A stretch of DNA of 64,000 nucleotides, taken from Aquitalea sp. LB_tupeE (GTDB lineage: Bacteria; Pseudomonadota; Gammaproteobacteria; Burkholderiales; Chromobacteriaceae). The stretch is taken from assembly GCF_013391415.1 (NCBI RefSeq), contig NZ_JACAXB010000016.1, positions 1 to 64,000 on the forward strand, written 5' to 3'. The position numbers and the translations under genes are program-made. Under the pieces are notes generated by a model. The model did not search any database, was not told where the DNA came from, and saw nothing but the letters and a program-made list of their open reading frames with translations. Shown one piece after another: positions 45,493 through 54,808 of this stretch; position 1 is the first letter of the stretch; each line of letters begins with the position of its first letter.

Positions 45493-46890
45493 TCTGACAT
45501 CTCCACCCAGGGTCTTGAACAGCGCCACCAGGTTTTCTGCCTGTGCCTGCCGGGACGCGAGCCAGGCTTCGCGCTGCTGCGCCACTTGCTGCTGCTGTAG
45601 CAGGACTTCGGTGTGCGCGGCTTCCCCCACCCGGAAACGCTGCTGTGCCAACCCCAGCTGCAACTCGGCCAGTTCCATCCCAGCCTGAACCGCCTGCTGG
45701 CGTTGTCCTTCTTGCTGATAGCGCAGCAAGGCGGTTTCGGTATCGGCCAGTGCCATCAGCACTTTTTGCCGATACGCCGCCAGCGCCGCATCCCGCGCCG
45801 CTTCACGTGCTGTCACCTGATTTTTCAGCCGCCCGCCGCTAAACAGGGGCAGGCTCAGTTGCGGGCCGACATTCCAGAAGCGGCTGGCGGCGGCAGTGAG
45901 ACTGCCTGCGTGGATGGAGTCCCAGCCGCCACTGCCCACCAGCACCAGCCGCGGATATTGCTCGGCCACCGCCACACCGATATCGGCGGTGGCGGCTGCC
46001 AGTTCGCGCTCCGCCTGGCGGATATCCGGCCGCCGCCGCAACAGGTCGGCTGGCAGCCCCACCGGTGCCTGCGCCAGCGTAGCCGGTATTGGCCGTTCTC
46101 CAGCCAGCGTGGCCGCCAGCTGCGATTGCGGCTGATCCAGCAACACACTCAGCGCCGCCAAGGCTGCGCCCTGCGCCGTGCGCAAGGGCGGCAATGCCGC
46201 TTGCAGGCTGGCCACACTGCTGGCCGCCTGGTTCAACTCGCTGTCGGAAATCTCCCCGGCCTGGCGTTGCAGCGCGATCAAGCGCAGGTTTTCCCGTGCC
46301 GCCGCCAGCTGGGCTTGCAGATTGCGCTGGCGTGCCACCCAGCCACGGTAATCAATCACATTGCGCGCCACTTCCGCCGCCACTCTCAGCGCTACATCGG
46401 CCTGTTGTTCCTGCACGCTGTCCAGCCTTGCCGCTGCCGCTTCGCGGCTGCGCGCGGTATGGCCGAACAAGTCGATTTCCCAACTGGCATCCAGTTGCAG
46501 GCGCTGGTCGTTGAAACCGGTGCGCGGATTGGCAAACGGGATGTTGGCAAAATTTTCGCTATTGCGGCTGAACTGGTCGCGCCCGCTGCGCGCACCGGCA
46601 TTCAGCTGCGGCCACAGCGCACTGTCCACCACCCCCAGGCTGGCCCGTGCCTGGCGCACGCGGGCATCGGCCTGGGCCAGGTCCGGGCTGGACTGCAAGG
46701 CCTGCTCTACCAGCTGGCTGAGTGCGGCGTCGTCAAACACCGTCCACCAGCGCTGCAACTGCGGCTGGCTGCTGCCTGCCTGGTACTGGTAATGCGCCGG
46801 CAAGGTGGTTTGCGGCGCGTGGTAATCCGGGCCGACAGCACAGGCGGTGAGTGCCAGCACCAGCAGGGGGAAAAAGATGCGGGATGACAT
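45490..46890 (-). CDS. NodT-family outer-membrane efflux lipoprotein
   Basis: TolC-like outer-membrane factor of 466 aa. The lipobox is LLVLALTAC (C17), followed by AVGPDYHAP. It has two duplicated helical-hairpin repeats (SSPDLAQADARVRQARASLG and the second half ending RFRVGEAAHTEVLLQQQ) and the LRRRPDIRQAE motif typical of NodT/OprM. It overlaps the upstream permease stop by one base, so the exporter operon supplies its own outer-membrane channel. Confidence 0.92.
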   Translation of the reverse strand: MSSRIFFPLLVLALTACAVGPDYHAPQTTLPAHYQYQAGSSQPQLQRWWTVFDDAALSQLVEQALQSSPDLAQADARVRQARASLGVVDSALWPQLNAGARSGRDQFSRNSENFANIPFANPRTGFNDQRLQLDASWEIDLFGHTARSREAAAARLDSVQEQQADVALRVAAEVARNVIDYRGWVARQRNLQAQLAAARENLRLIALQRQAGEISDSELNQAASSVASLQAALPPLRTAQGAALAALSVLLDQPQSQLAATLAGERPIPATLAQAPVGLPADLLRRRPDIRQAERELAAATADIGVAVAEQYPRLVLVGSGGWDSIHAGSLTAAASRFWNVGPQLSLPLFSGGRLKNQVTAREAARDAALAAYRQKVLMALADTETALLRYQQEGQRQQAVQAGMELAELQLGLAQQRFRVGEAAHTEVLLQQQQVAQQREAWLASRQAQAENLVALFKTLGGDVR

Positions 46891-47999
46891 CAGTGACTCC
46901 TCTGCAAGAACATCCGGTAGGCCAGCAGCAAGGTGCCGGTGGCAATGGCCAGCAGCGGCCACAGGTGTGGCCAGGCATCAACCAGACCATAACCCTTCAG
47001 GAAGATGCCCTTGACGATGACGATGAAGTGGCTGAGCGGGTCCACCGCGCTGACCATGCGCAGCGGCAGCGGCATGTTTTCCACCGGGGCCATGTAGCCG
47101 GACAGGATGACCGCGGGCGACATGAAGGCAAAGGAGCCGAGAAAGGCCTGCTGCTGATTGCTGCTGAGAGCGGAAATCAGCAGGCCGAAACCCACCAGCG
47201 ACAGCCCATAGCACAACATGGACACAATCAGCAGCCCCACCGTGCCGCTGAACGGTACCCGGTAAACCCATACCGCAGCCGCCGCAATGATGCAGCCCTG
47301 CACCAGTGCCACCAGCATGCCGGGCAAGGCCTTGCCAGCCATGATGTAGGCCGGGGTCAGCGGCGACACCAGCAGTTGTTCGAAGGTGCCTTCCTCCCGC
47401 TCGCGCGCCAGCGACAGCGCCGTCACCATCAGGCAGCCAATGGTGGTGATAATGGCCACCAGGCTGGGTAGCACGAACCAGCGGTATTCCAGATTGGGGT
47501 TGTACAGGTTTTGCACCAGCAGCCGGGCCGGTGCGGCTTGCCGGCTGCGCTCGGCGGCGTACTGCTGCACGACTTGCAGCGCGTAACCGTAAGCAATCTG
47601 CGCGCTGTTGCTGCGTCGGCCATCAATGATGGCCTGCACCGTCACCCCCTGGCCGCTGGCCAGCCGGCGTGAAAAGTCCTGCGGCAGGCTGATGGCCAGC
47701 AAGGCCTGTTGCCGGTCTATCACCTGCTGCATGTCTTGCTGGCTGTGCAGCATCAGCACTTGCGGAAAGGCCTGGGTAGCAGCCAGCCGCTGCACCAGCT
47801 CGATGGAGGCAGCGCCGCCATCCTGGTTGAACACCGCCAGCGTGCTGTTTTTCACTTCCAGCGTGGCGGCAAACGGAAACAGCAGCAGTTGCAGCAGTAC
47901 CGGGGCAATCAACAGGCGGCGGCTTTGCGGGGTGCGCAGCAGCGCCTGCATTTCCTTGCGGATGAGGGTAAACAGACGTTGCCACATCTCAGTTGCCAT
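46890..47999 (-). CDS. ybhR: ABC-2 type exporter permease (YbhR-like)
   Basis: Membrane permease of 369 aa with one N-terminal and about five C-terminal membrane segments, separated by a large periplasmic domain. LIRKEMQALLRTPQSRRLLIAPVL starts it. The REREEGTFEQLLVSPL motif is the ABC-2 signature. The second ATG (47987) is a possible alternative start. It overlaps the upstream permease gene. The E. coli YbhFSR pump exports cations and drugs; substrates here are unknown. Confidence 0.9.
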   Translation of the reverse strand: MATEMWQRLFTLIRKEMQALLRTPQSRRLLIAPVLLQLLLFPFAATLEVKNSTLAVFNQDGGAASIELVQRLAATQAFPQVLMLHSQQDMQQVIDRQQALLAISLPQDFSRRLASGQGVTVQAIIDGRRSNSAQIAYGYALQVVQQYAAERSRQAAPARLLVQNLYNPNLEYRWFVLPSLVAIITTIGCLMVTALSLAREREEGTFEQLLVSPLTPAYIMAGKALPGMLVALVQGCIIAAAAVWVYRVPFSGTVGLLIVSMLCYGLSLVGFGLLISALSSNQQQAFLGSFAFMSPAVILSGYMAPVENMPLPLRMVSAVDPLSHFIVIVKGIFLKGYGLVDAWPHLWPLLAIATGTLLLAYRMFLQRSH

Positions 48000-49113
48000 C
48001 CAGTCGGCGCGGTGTCCGCCAGGCGGTCAGCCCCAGCCAGAAGGCGGCGGACAGCAGCAGAAACAGCAGGTTGATCAGCAAGACCGGCCAGATTTCACCG
48101 GCTTGAAACAGCGTCTGCAAGGCACTGACAAAATAGCGCGCCGGAATCAGATAGGTCACCGCTTGTACTGCCAGCGGCATGCTGCGGATTTCAAACACAA
48201 AGCCAGACAGCATGATGGCAGGCAGAAATGCCGCGGTCAGCGCAAACTGGGCGGCGATGAACTGGTTGCGCGTGGTGGTGGACAGCAGCAGGCCCAGCCC
48301 CAGCGCGCTACCCAGAAACAGGCTGGTGACCACAAACAGCACCCACAGCGAGCCGCGCAGCGGCACGCCCATCACCAGCGTGGCCACCAGCACGCACATG
48401 GCCATGGCCGCCATGCCAAGCAGGTAGTAGGGGATGATCTTGGACAGCAGTAGCTCGGCCCGCGTCACCGGCGTGGACAGCAAGGCCTCCATGGTGCCGC
48501 GCTCCCACTCGCGTGCCACCACCAGCGAAGTAAGCAGCGCACCGATGATGGTCATGATCACCGAGATGGAACCGGGCACCAGGTAATTGCGGCTGACTGT
48601 AGTGGGGTTGAACCAGTAGCGCGGCTGCACAGTCAGCGTGGCGGCAGCGGGCTGCCCGCCCTGACGCTGGTTCAGCCACAGCTGGAATACCCCTTGCACA
48701 TAGCTGGCGACAAAATTGGCGGTATTGGGCTCGGCCCCGTCGGTCAGCAACTGGATGGCGGCAGCGCCCTGACCCTGCCTGACCCTGGCGGAGAAATCGC
48801 TGCGCAGGATCACCACCCCGCGCACCTCGCCCATCTGCAATTGCTGACGCATGGCGGACTCGGAGGTGGACAGGCTGGCGGCAATAAAAGGCGAAGCTTG
48901 CAGCGTTTGCACAAAGCGGCTGGCTTCCACGCCACCATCCTGCTGCACGATGCCCAGGCGCACCCGGTTGGCATCCAGATTGATGCCGTAGCCGTAAATG
49001 AACAGCAGCAACACCGGCAGCACAAAGGCAATCAGGATGCTGCTGGGGTCGCGCACGATCTGGTAGCTTTCCTTGCGGCACAGCGCAGCAAGGCGGCGCA
49101 GGCTGATGCTCAT
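47989..49113 (-). CDS. ybhS: ABC-2 type exporter permease (YbhS-like)
   Basis: Second permease of 374 aa with the same architecture. The N-terminal RRLAALCRKESYQIVRDPSS and the VAREWERGTMEALLSTPVTRAE signature match YbhS. Near the C-terminus AQFALTAAFLPAIMLSGFVF lies in the membrane. Overlaps the ATPase gene by 4 bp (ATGA) and the YbhR-like gene by 11 bp. Confidence 0.92.
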   Translation of the reverse strand: MSISLRRLAALCRKESYQIVRDPSSILIAFVLPVLLLFIYGYGINLDANRVRLGIVQQDGGVEASRFVQTLQASPFIAASLSTSESAMRQQLQMGEVRGVVILRSDFSARVRQGQGAAAIQLLTDGAEPNTANFVASYVQGVFQLWLNQRQGGQPAAATLTVQPRYWFNPTTVSRNYLVPGSISVIMTIIGALLTSLVVAREWERGTMEALLSTPVTRAELLLSKIIPYYLLGMAAMAMCVLVATLVMGVPLRGSLWVLFVVTSLFLGSALGLGLLLSTTTRNQFIAAQFALTAAFLPAIMLSGFVFEIRSMPLAVQAVTYLIPARYFVSALQTLFQAGEIWPVLLINLLFLLLSAAFWLGLTAWRTPRRLDGN

Positions 49114-50858
49114 GTGGCCTCCCGCAACTGGTCGTCACGCTGCACCAGCGCGATAAAGGCGTCTTCCATGCCGGGATCGGGCAGATCGGCATCTGCCGCC
49201 ATGGCCTTGAGTTCATCCGGGGTGCCGCTGGCAATCATGCGGCCGCGATACACCAGGCCAATGCGGTCGCAATACTCGGCTTCGTCCATGAAATGGGTGG
49301 TCACCATCACCGTGACGCCCTTGTCCACCAGGCTGTTGATATGACTCCAGAATTCGCGGCGGCTGACCGGGTCCACCCCCGACGTCGGTTCATCCAGAAA
49401 CAACAGCGGCGGCTGGTGCATCAGCGCGCAGGCCAGCGCCAGCCGCTGCTTGAAACCCAGTGGCAATTCACCGGCATTCATGGCGAGATATGGCTGCAAG
49501 CCAAATACCCGCACCATGTCGGCCACCGCCGCCCGCTGACGCGTACCGGACAGGCCGTAGATGCCAGAGAAAAACTCCAGGTTCTGCGCCACGCTCAGGT
49601 TGCTGTACAGGGCAAATTTCTGCGCCATATAGCCGATTTGCTGCCGCGCCTGACTGGCGGATTTTTTCAGGTCCAGCCCCATCACGCGCGCCTGGCCACT
49701 GCTCACCGGCAACAGGCCGCACATCATCTTGAAGGTGGTGGATTTTCCCGCACCATTGGGGCCAAGCAGGCCGAAGATTTCGCCACGGCGGATGCGGAAA
49801 TCCACATGGTCGGTCGCGACGAAATCACCAAAACGGCGAGTGAGCTGTTCCGCCACGATGACGGCGTCGGCGTCCACCCCGTCAGGCAGCCGCGCTGGCG
49901 GCATGTGTTCGGCGAGCGGTGAATCGCCACCCGGCCCACCGCCCAGCAAATCGATGAAGGCATCTTCCAGCCGTGGTTTGACTGTCTGCAGGCTGGCGTG
50001 CGGCCCGGCATCCAGGCTGGTGAGATCCGGCAGCTCGCTTGCCGTGCGCAACACCAGCCGCACTGCATGGCCTTGCAAGGCACCGTCGATCACCTCTGTG
50101 CAACGCAGCGCACGGCGCAACACCTGACGACGATTGCCGGCAATGCCCTGCAACAGCAGGCTGCGGCCCTGCATGCTGTCCATCAGCGCCTGCGGACTGC
50201 CGCTGTATTGCAGGCGGCCTTCGTGCATCAGCAGTACTTCGCCGCACAGCTCGGCCTCGTCCAGATAAGAGGTGCTCCACAGCACCGCCATGCCGCCATC
50301 GGCCAGACTGCTGACCATGCGCCACAACTCGCGCCGTGAGATGGGGTCCACCCCGACACAGGGTTCGTCCAGCAACAGGATGCGCGGTGAACCGAGCAGG
50401 GTGCAGGCCAGGCCCAGTTTCTGTTTCATGCCGCCGGACAATTTGCCGGCCAGCCGCTCCGTAAAACGCGCCAGATCGGTAAAGGCCAGCAGACGCTGGA
50501 AGCTTTCCTCCCGCGCCGCGCCGGTCACGCCGCGCAGATCGGCATACAGGGTGAGGTTTTCCAGCACGGTGAGGTCTTCGTACAGGCCGAATTTTTGCGG
50601 CATATAGCCCAGTTGCAGGCGCAGTGCGTCACCCGCCGTCACCGGGTCCAGCCCTTCCACCTGCACGCTGCCGCTATCGGGCTTGAGCAAGCCGGCCATC
50701 AGCCGCAGCAGGGTGGTCTTGCCGGCACCATCCGGCCCCACCAGCCCGGTAATGATGCCACGGCGGATGTCCGCATCCAGCGCATGCAGGGCCGGGCGGC
50801 CGGCAAAGGCATGGCCCAGTGCACGCAGGCGGATGGCAATGTCCTCACTCACGGCCAC
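49110..50858 (-). CDS. ybhF: Double ABC ATPase of the exporter (YbhF-like)
   Basis: Two fused ABC domains in 582 aa. The first has GPDGAGKTTL, LSGGMKQK and LLLDEPCVGVD; the second has GPNGAGKST, PLGFKQR and LFLDEPTSGVD. In the second domain the LSGGQ signature is altered to LPLGFKQR, as in YbhF-type proteins. It begins at a GTG and overlaps the membrane-fusion gene by 14 bp. Substrates cannot be read from sequence. Confidence 0.93.
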   Translation of the reverse strand: MAVSEDIAIRLRALGHAFAGRPALHALDADIRRGIITGLVGPDGAGKTTLLRLMAGLLKPDSGSVQVEGLDPVTAGDALRLQLGYMPQKFGLYEDLTVLENLTLYADLRGVTGAAREESFQRLLAFTDLARFTERLAGKLSGGMKQKLGLACTLLGSPRILLLDEPCVGVDPISRRELWRMVSSLADGGMAVLWSTSYLDEAELCGEVLLMHEGRLQYSGSPQALMDSMQGRSLLLQGIAGNRRQVLRRALRCTEVIDGALQGHAVRLVLRTASELPDLTSLDAGPHASLQTVKPRLEDAFIDLLGGGPGGDSPLAEHMPPARLPDGVDADAVIVAEQLTRRFGDFVATDHVDFRIRRGEIFGLLGPNGAGKSTTFKMMCGLLPVSSGQARVMGLDLKKSASQARQQIGYMAQKFALYSNLSVAQNLEFFSGIYGLSGTRQRAAVADMVRVFGLQPYLAMNAGELPLGFKQRLALACALMHQPPLLFLDEPTSGVDPVSRREFWSHINSLVDKGVTVMVTTHFMDEAEYCDRIGLVYRGRMIASGTPDELKAMAADADLPDPGMEDAFIALVQRDDQLREAT

Positions 50859-51831
50859 AATCAGCCTGTTCCACCGTTACCGGCATCCCCTGGCGCAAGC
50901 CCGCATCCGGCTGGGAGATGATGACGCGCAGGCGGTAAACCTGGGCGGTGCGCAGATCAGCCGTTTCCACATTCTTGGGGGTGAACTCCGCCGTGGGCGA
51001 GACAAAACCCACGCGACCGGCATAGGGCTGGCTACGACCGTCGCGATACACCATCACCGCGCAGCCCGGCCCGAAATCGCCCAAACGCGGTTCCGCCACA
51101 TAGGCCCGCACCCACACCGGCCGGGTGAGCGACAGGGTCAAGGTGCTGGCACCGGCTGCCAGCATGCTGCCCGGTTCCAGCACCCGGGTGAGGATGATGC
51201 CGTCCGACGGTGCGCTCAACACGGTATCGGCCAGTTGCAGCTTTGCGCTGGCCAGCTGGGCTTCGGCACGTTTCACATTGGCGTCAACTTCGGCCACTTC
51301 CTGCGGCCGGTAGCCCTTGCTCAGTGCCTGGTATTGCTGTTGCGCGGCCTGATACTGCGCTTGTGCCTGCTCACGGGCAGAGCGGGCGGCATCCAGCGCC
51401 TTGACTGCCGCGGCACCGCTACCGGCCAGTTCCTGTTGCCGTTGCCAGGCGGCATTGGCATCGGTCAGCACCGCCTGGCGGGCAGCCAGCGTGGCGCGGG
51501 CCTGCGCCACATCTTCCGCCCGATAACCCAGATGCATCAGCGATTGCCGGGCCTTGAGCGCCAACAGCGCCGCTTCGGCATCGGCCAGAGCATTGCGTTG
51601 CGGGGCATCGTCCAGCCGGGCCAGTATTTGCCCGGCCTTCACTGTTGCACCTTCATCCACCAGCACTTGCTGCAAGCGGCCACCCACGCGGAAGGACAGG
51701 TTCACCTCGCGGATATCCACATTGCCGGACAGCCTCAGCGCATCCGCGCCTTGACCCTTTTGCCCGTACCAGATGCCAGCGGCCAGCAGTCCCAACAGCA
51801 GCATGCCCACGACAACGCGCTTTTTGTTCAT
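50845..51831 (-). CDS. ybhG: HlyD-family membrane fusion protein (YbhG-like)
   Basis: Periplasmic adaptor of 328 aa with one N-terminal membrane anchor (VVVGMLLLGLLAAGIWYG). LSGNVDIREVNLSFRVGGRL and the C-terminal VRAYVAEPRLGDFGPG, IGFVSPTAEFTPKNVET-like block and LRQGMPVTV match E. coli YbhG closely. A long coiled-coil hairpin (~85-200) should contact the outer-membrane factor. Its ATG overlaps the TetR stop (TAATG). Confidence 0.93.
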   Translation of the reverse strand: MNKKRVVVGMLLLGLLAAGIWYGQKGQGADALRLSGNVDIREVNLSFRVGGRLQQVLVDEGATVKAGQILARLDDAPQRNALADAEAALLALKARQSLMHLGYRAEDVAQARATLAARQAVLTDANAAWQRQQELAGSGAAAVKALDAARSAREQAQAQYQAAQQQYQALSKGYRPQEVAEVDANVKRAEAQLASAKLQLADTVLSAPSDGIILTRVLEPGSMLAAGASTLTLSLTRPVWVRAYVAEPRLGDFGPGCAVMVYRDGRSQPYAGRVGFVSPTAEFTPKNVETADLRTAQVYRLRVIISQPDAGLRQGMPVTVEQADCGRE

Positions 51832-52472
51832 TACGCCAGCTCCCTGGCACTGAGGCCTTTCAGGGCCCAGTGCAATCTTTGCTGCACATGTTCCGCTTCC
51901 AGCGCATAGCTGGCCAAACCCTGCTCCAGCAGTGTGGGCAGGATGTGCTTGCCGCTGCTTAATTGTTGCAAGAGCACCGGAAAACCCAATGCCGACATCA
52001 AGAACATCAGCTGGTGCAAGGGTGGTGCCTGACACAGCTGACCGGCCTGTTGCGCCTCGCTCAGGCATTGCATTAACAACTGTGGATGTCGCGGCGCCAG
52101 ATTGCGGATGAATTCCACCGCCGCCACCTCGCCCGAGCCCGCGTCCAGCAACAACTGGCTGATCACCCCGCCCTCGGCTTTGGCAAAAGCCAGCAGCTGC
52201 AACAACATGGCCGACAGACGGCTCAAGGGCGCGCCCTGCTGTTGCAGGCTGTCCTGTAATTGCTGGTAAAGGGGCGCGTACCACAGCTCCAGCAGCGTGC
52301 TGACAAATTGCTGTCGGTTGCCAAAATGGTAGACAAAACCACCGGGATTCACCCCGGCCTGTTGACAAATACCCCGTACGGTCAACTGGCGCAGGCCATG
52401 CTGACGCAAGTGCTGCAAGCCATGATGCAGCAGCAAGGCACGGGTGGGATGAGGGTTGGCTTCGCGATTCAT
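51831..52472 (-). CDS. TetR-family regulator (CecR-like)
   Basis: Regulator of 213 aa. The N-terminal helix-turn-helix covers ~10-55 (ICQQAGVNPGGFVYHFGNRQQ), followed by a helical ligand domain. It is the first gene of the exporter operon, the same position as CecR (YbiH) in E. coli, and a palindrome overlaps its own promoter. Autorepression released by a pump substrate is the simplest model. Confidence 0.88.
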   Translation of the reverse strand: MNREANPHPTRALLLHHGLQHLRQHGLRQLTVRGICQQAGVNPGGFVYHFGNRQQFVSTLLELWYAPLYQQLQDSLQQQGAPLSRLSAMLLQLLAFAKAEGGVISQLLLDAGSGEVAAVEFIRNLAPRHPQLLMQCLSEAQQAGQLCQAPPLHQLMFLMSALGFPVLLQQLSSGKHILPTLLEQGLASYALEAEHVQQRLHWALKGLSARELA

Positions 52473-52480
52473 GCTGCCAA

Positions 52481-52498
52481 TTTATACATGCGTATAAA
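52481..52498 (-). promoter_or_regulatory. Operator palindrome upstream of the TetR-led efflux operon
   Basis: TTTATAC (52481-52487) and GTATAAA (52492-52498) form a perfect dyad around ATGC, just nine bases upstream of the TetR start. The minus-strand TATAAA arm could also be the -10 element. This layout is typical of TetR autoregulation. Confidence 0.65.
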
Positions 52499-52595
52499 AA
52501 TGGCAAAGCAATATTCAGCAATGATTGATGCAGGACAGGAAATGGCTAACCTGGCGTGGCGGGCAGGCAACAGGGCCCATGACTGGGCCGCTGTA

Positions 52596-53852
52596 TCAGG
52601 CTGGCAGATGCGCCTGCAGTAACTGGACAATACGCTGACTGGCACCACGGTGCGCTGCCGTAAACGCCAGCGCGGCGCTGTGCATCTGCTGACGACGGGC
52701 TTCATCCTGCAACAGGCCCAGCGCCTGCTGTACCAGGGCCGCAGCATCTGCCACTTGCCAGGCAGCGCCTGCCTCCAGCGCCAATTCACTGGCCTGGGCA
52801 AAGTTGAACATGGACGGGCCGAACAACACCGGCAGGCCGAGGCTGGCCGGTTCGATCAGGTTCTGCCCACCCAAGGGGAGCAGGCTGCCACCGACAAATG
52901 CCACATCGGCACAGCCATAGTAGGCAAATAGCTCGCCCATGCTGTCGCCCAGCCACACGCTGGTGTGGGCTGCCAGCACTTGCTGGTCGCTACGCCGTTG
53001 CACGGCAAAGCCCATGTCCTGTGCCAGTGCGGCCACGCTGTCAAATCGTTCCGGGTGACGCGGCACCAGCACCAGCAAGGTATTGCCGACATCCGCCTGC
53101 TGCCAGGCTTGCAGGATCAGCTGTTCCTCGCCATCGCGCGTACTGGCGCAAATGAATACCGGACGGCTGCCAATACGCTGGCGAAACTGCGCTGCCAGTT
53201 CGGCCATGGCAGCGGGCGGGGTGAAATCGTACTTGGTATTGCCACAGACCTGCGGTGAAACAGCGCCCAATTGCTGCAAACGTTCGGCATCTTGCCGGCT
53301 TTGCGCAGCAATGGCCGTCAAATCACGCAAGGCTGGGCCAATCAGGCCCTGAATGCGGCGATAGCCGCGCAGCGATTTTTCCGACAGCCGCGCATTGGCC
53401 AGAAATACCGGCACGCCTTGCTGGCTCGCGGCATGCAACAGATTGGGCCACAGCTCGGTTTCCATCAGCACGCCAAAGCGTGGCTGCCAGACAGCCAGAA
53501 AATCGCGCACCGCGCCCGGATAGTCGTAAGGCAGGTAACGCACTTCGGCATCGGGGTAGAGCTGGCAGGCGGTATCGCGCCCGGTAGGGGTCATCTGGGT
53601 CAGCAGCAGCGGCGCGTCCGGCCAGCGCTGGCGAATGGCCTGGATCAAGGGCAGGGCGGCGCGGGTTTCACCCACCGATACCGCATGAATCCAGATCGCA
53701 CCAGCGGCCTGCGGCTGGCGTGCCTGGCCGAAACGCTCGTCCCAATGTTGCAGATAGGCCGGTGCCTTGCGTGCGCGTTTTTTCAGATAACGGCGAATCA
53801 GCGGCGTGGCAGCCCACCACAGCAAGGAATACAGCCCACGCCGCCAGTTCAT
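52596..53852 (-). CDS. waaA: 3-deoxy-D-manno-octulosonic acid (Kdo) transferase
   Basis: Adds Kdo to lipid A precursors. It is 418 aa, standard for WaaA/KdtA. An N-terminal anchor is followed by the GT30 motifs: WIHAVSVGETRAALPLI, DYPGAVRDFLAVWQPRFGVLMETELWPNLL, GNTKYDF, and GGSLLPLGGQNLIEPASLGLPVLFGP. Its ATG overlaps the waaC stop (ATGA), so the two core-LPS genes are coupled. Confidence 0.96.
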   Translation of the reverse strand: MNWRRGLYSLLWWAATPLIRRYLKKRARKAPAYLQHWDERFGQARQPQAAGAIWIHAVSVGETRAALPLIQAIRQRWPDAPLLLTQMTPTGRDTACQLYPDAEVRYLPYDYPGAVRDFLAVWQPRFGVLMETELWPNLLHAASQQGVPVFLANARLSEKSLRGYRRIQGLIGPALRDLTAIAAQSRQDAERLQQLGAVSPQVCGNTKYDFTPPAAMAELAAQFRQRIGSRPVFICASTRDGEEQLILQAWQQADVGNTLLVLVPRHPERFDSVAALAQDMGFAVQRRSDQQVLAAHTSVWLGDSMGELFAYYGCADVAFVGGSLLPLGGQNLIEPASLGLPVLFGPSMFNFAQASELALEAGAAWQVADAAALVQQALGLLQDEARRQQMHSAALAFTAAHRGASQRIVQLLQAHLPA

Positions 53853-54808
53853 GCCATGTCCTTGCGGGCGAGCAAGGCCTGGTACACCGCATCCACGGTC
53901 GGGCATTGACCGATATTGCCCAGATTGGTGGCCCATGGGGTTTCCACCACCCCGGTCTTGTCGGGGTTGGTATCGGTGTAGATGGCCACCAGCGGCACAT
54001 TCAGGGCATTGGCCAGATGAGACAGGCCGGTATCCACGCCGATGACAGCGCGGGCATGGCCCAGCAAGCCACAGGCTTCAATCAGATTCATGCGTGGCGC
54101 CACCACAGCCTGTGGCATGGCGGCGGCCAGCCGCTCGGCACGTTGCTGTTCGGCGGCATTGCCCCAGGGGATGATCAGCTGCAGGCCATGTTGTGCTACC
54201 AGCTGTTCACCCAGCGCAATCCAGTGATGTTCCGGCCACTCCTTGGATGCACGGCTGGTGGCATGCAGCAGCACGGCGTATTCGCCTTGCGGCAACCAGT
54301 CTGGCCGGGCCGCTGCGGGTACGCCAAAACACGGGCTGCCTGCTGGCTGGTAACCAAACACCTTGGCCAGCAACAAGCGGCAGCGCTCGACCGCAGACAA
54401 CGACCAATCGACACGGTGGGTCTTGTCATACAGCAGGCAGGCCAGCGGTTCACGAATGCTGTGCCGGTCGTAGCCGGCCAATGGGCCACGGCTGAGCTTG
54501 GCCGGAATGGCACTCTTCAACAGGCCCTGGCAATCCACCACCAGATCCCACTGTGTGGCTTGCAGCTGCTGATAAACCGCCTTCATTTCAGCCCGGGTAG
54601 CTGCCGAGAACAGACTCTTGCGCCAGCGACGCCATGCCATGGGAATAACCTGCTGCACCGCCGGGTGCAAACGCGGGATGTCGGCAAAGTTTTCTTCGGC
54701 CAGCCAGCTGATGCGAAGGTTGGGGTAGTGCGTTTTCAGCTCGGTAATGGCAGGCCAGGTGTGGATAAGGTCGCCCATCGACGAGGTACGCACGATCAGT
54801 ACGTTCAT
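53849..54808 (-). CDS. waaC: Lipopolysaccharide heptosyltransferase I
   Basis: GT9 enzyme adding the first heptose to Kdo, 319 aa starting at MNVLIVRTSSMGDLIHTWPA. VDCQGLLKSAIPAKL, the nucleotide-sugar site near HATSRASKEWP and GVDTGLSHLANAL are family motifs. In-frame ATGs at 54811 and 54820 are alternative starts. One perfect DnaA box (54760-54768) lies inside its 5' coding end. Confidence 0.95.
   Translation of the reverse strand: MNVLIVRTSSMGDLIHTWPAITELKTHYPNLRISWLAEENFADIPRLHPAVQQVIPMAWRRWRKSLFSAATRAEMKAVYQQLQATQWDLVVDCQGLLKSAIPAKLSRGPLAGYDRHSIREPLACLLYDKTHRVDWSLSAVERCRLLLAKVFGYQPAGSPCFGVPAAARPDWLPQGEYAVLLHATSRASKEWPEHHWIALGEQLVAQHGLQLIIPWGNAAEQQRAERLAAAMPQAVVAPRMNLIEACGLLGHARAVIGVDTGLSHLANALNVPLVAIYTDTNPDKTGVVETPWATNLGNIGQCPTVDAVYQALLARKDMA

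Noticed and set aside
50845-52521. 558-codon version of the membrane fusion protein
   Set aside because: The extension is the TetR gene read in a shifted frame; YbhG homology starts at 51831.
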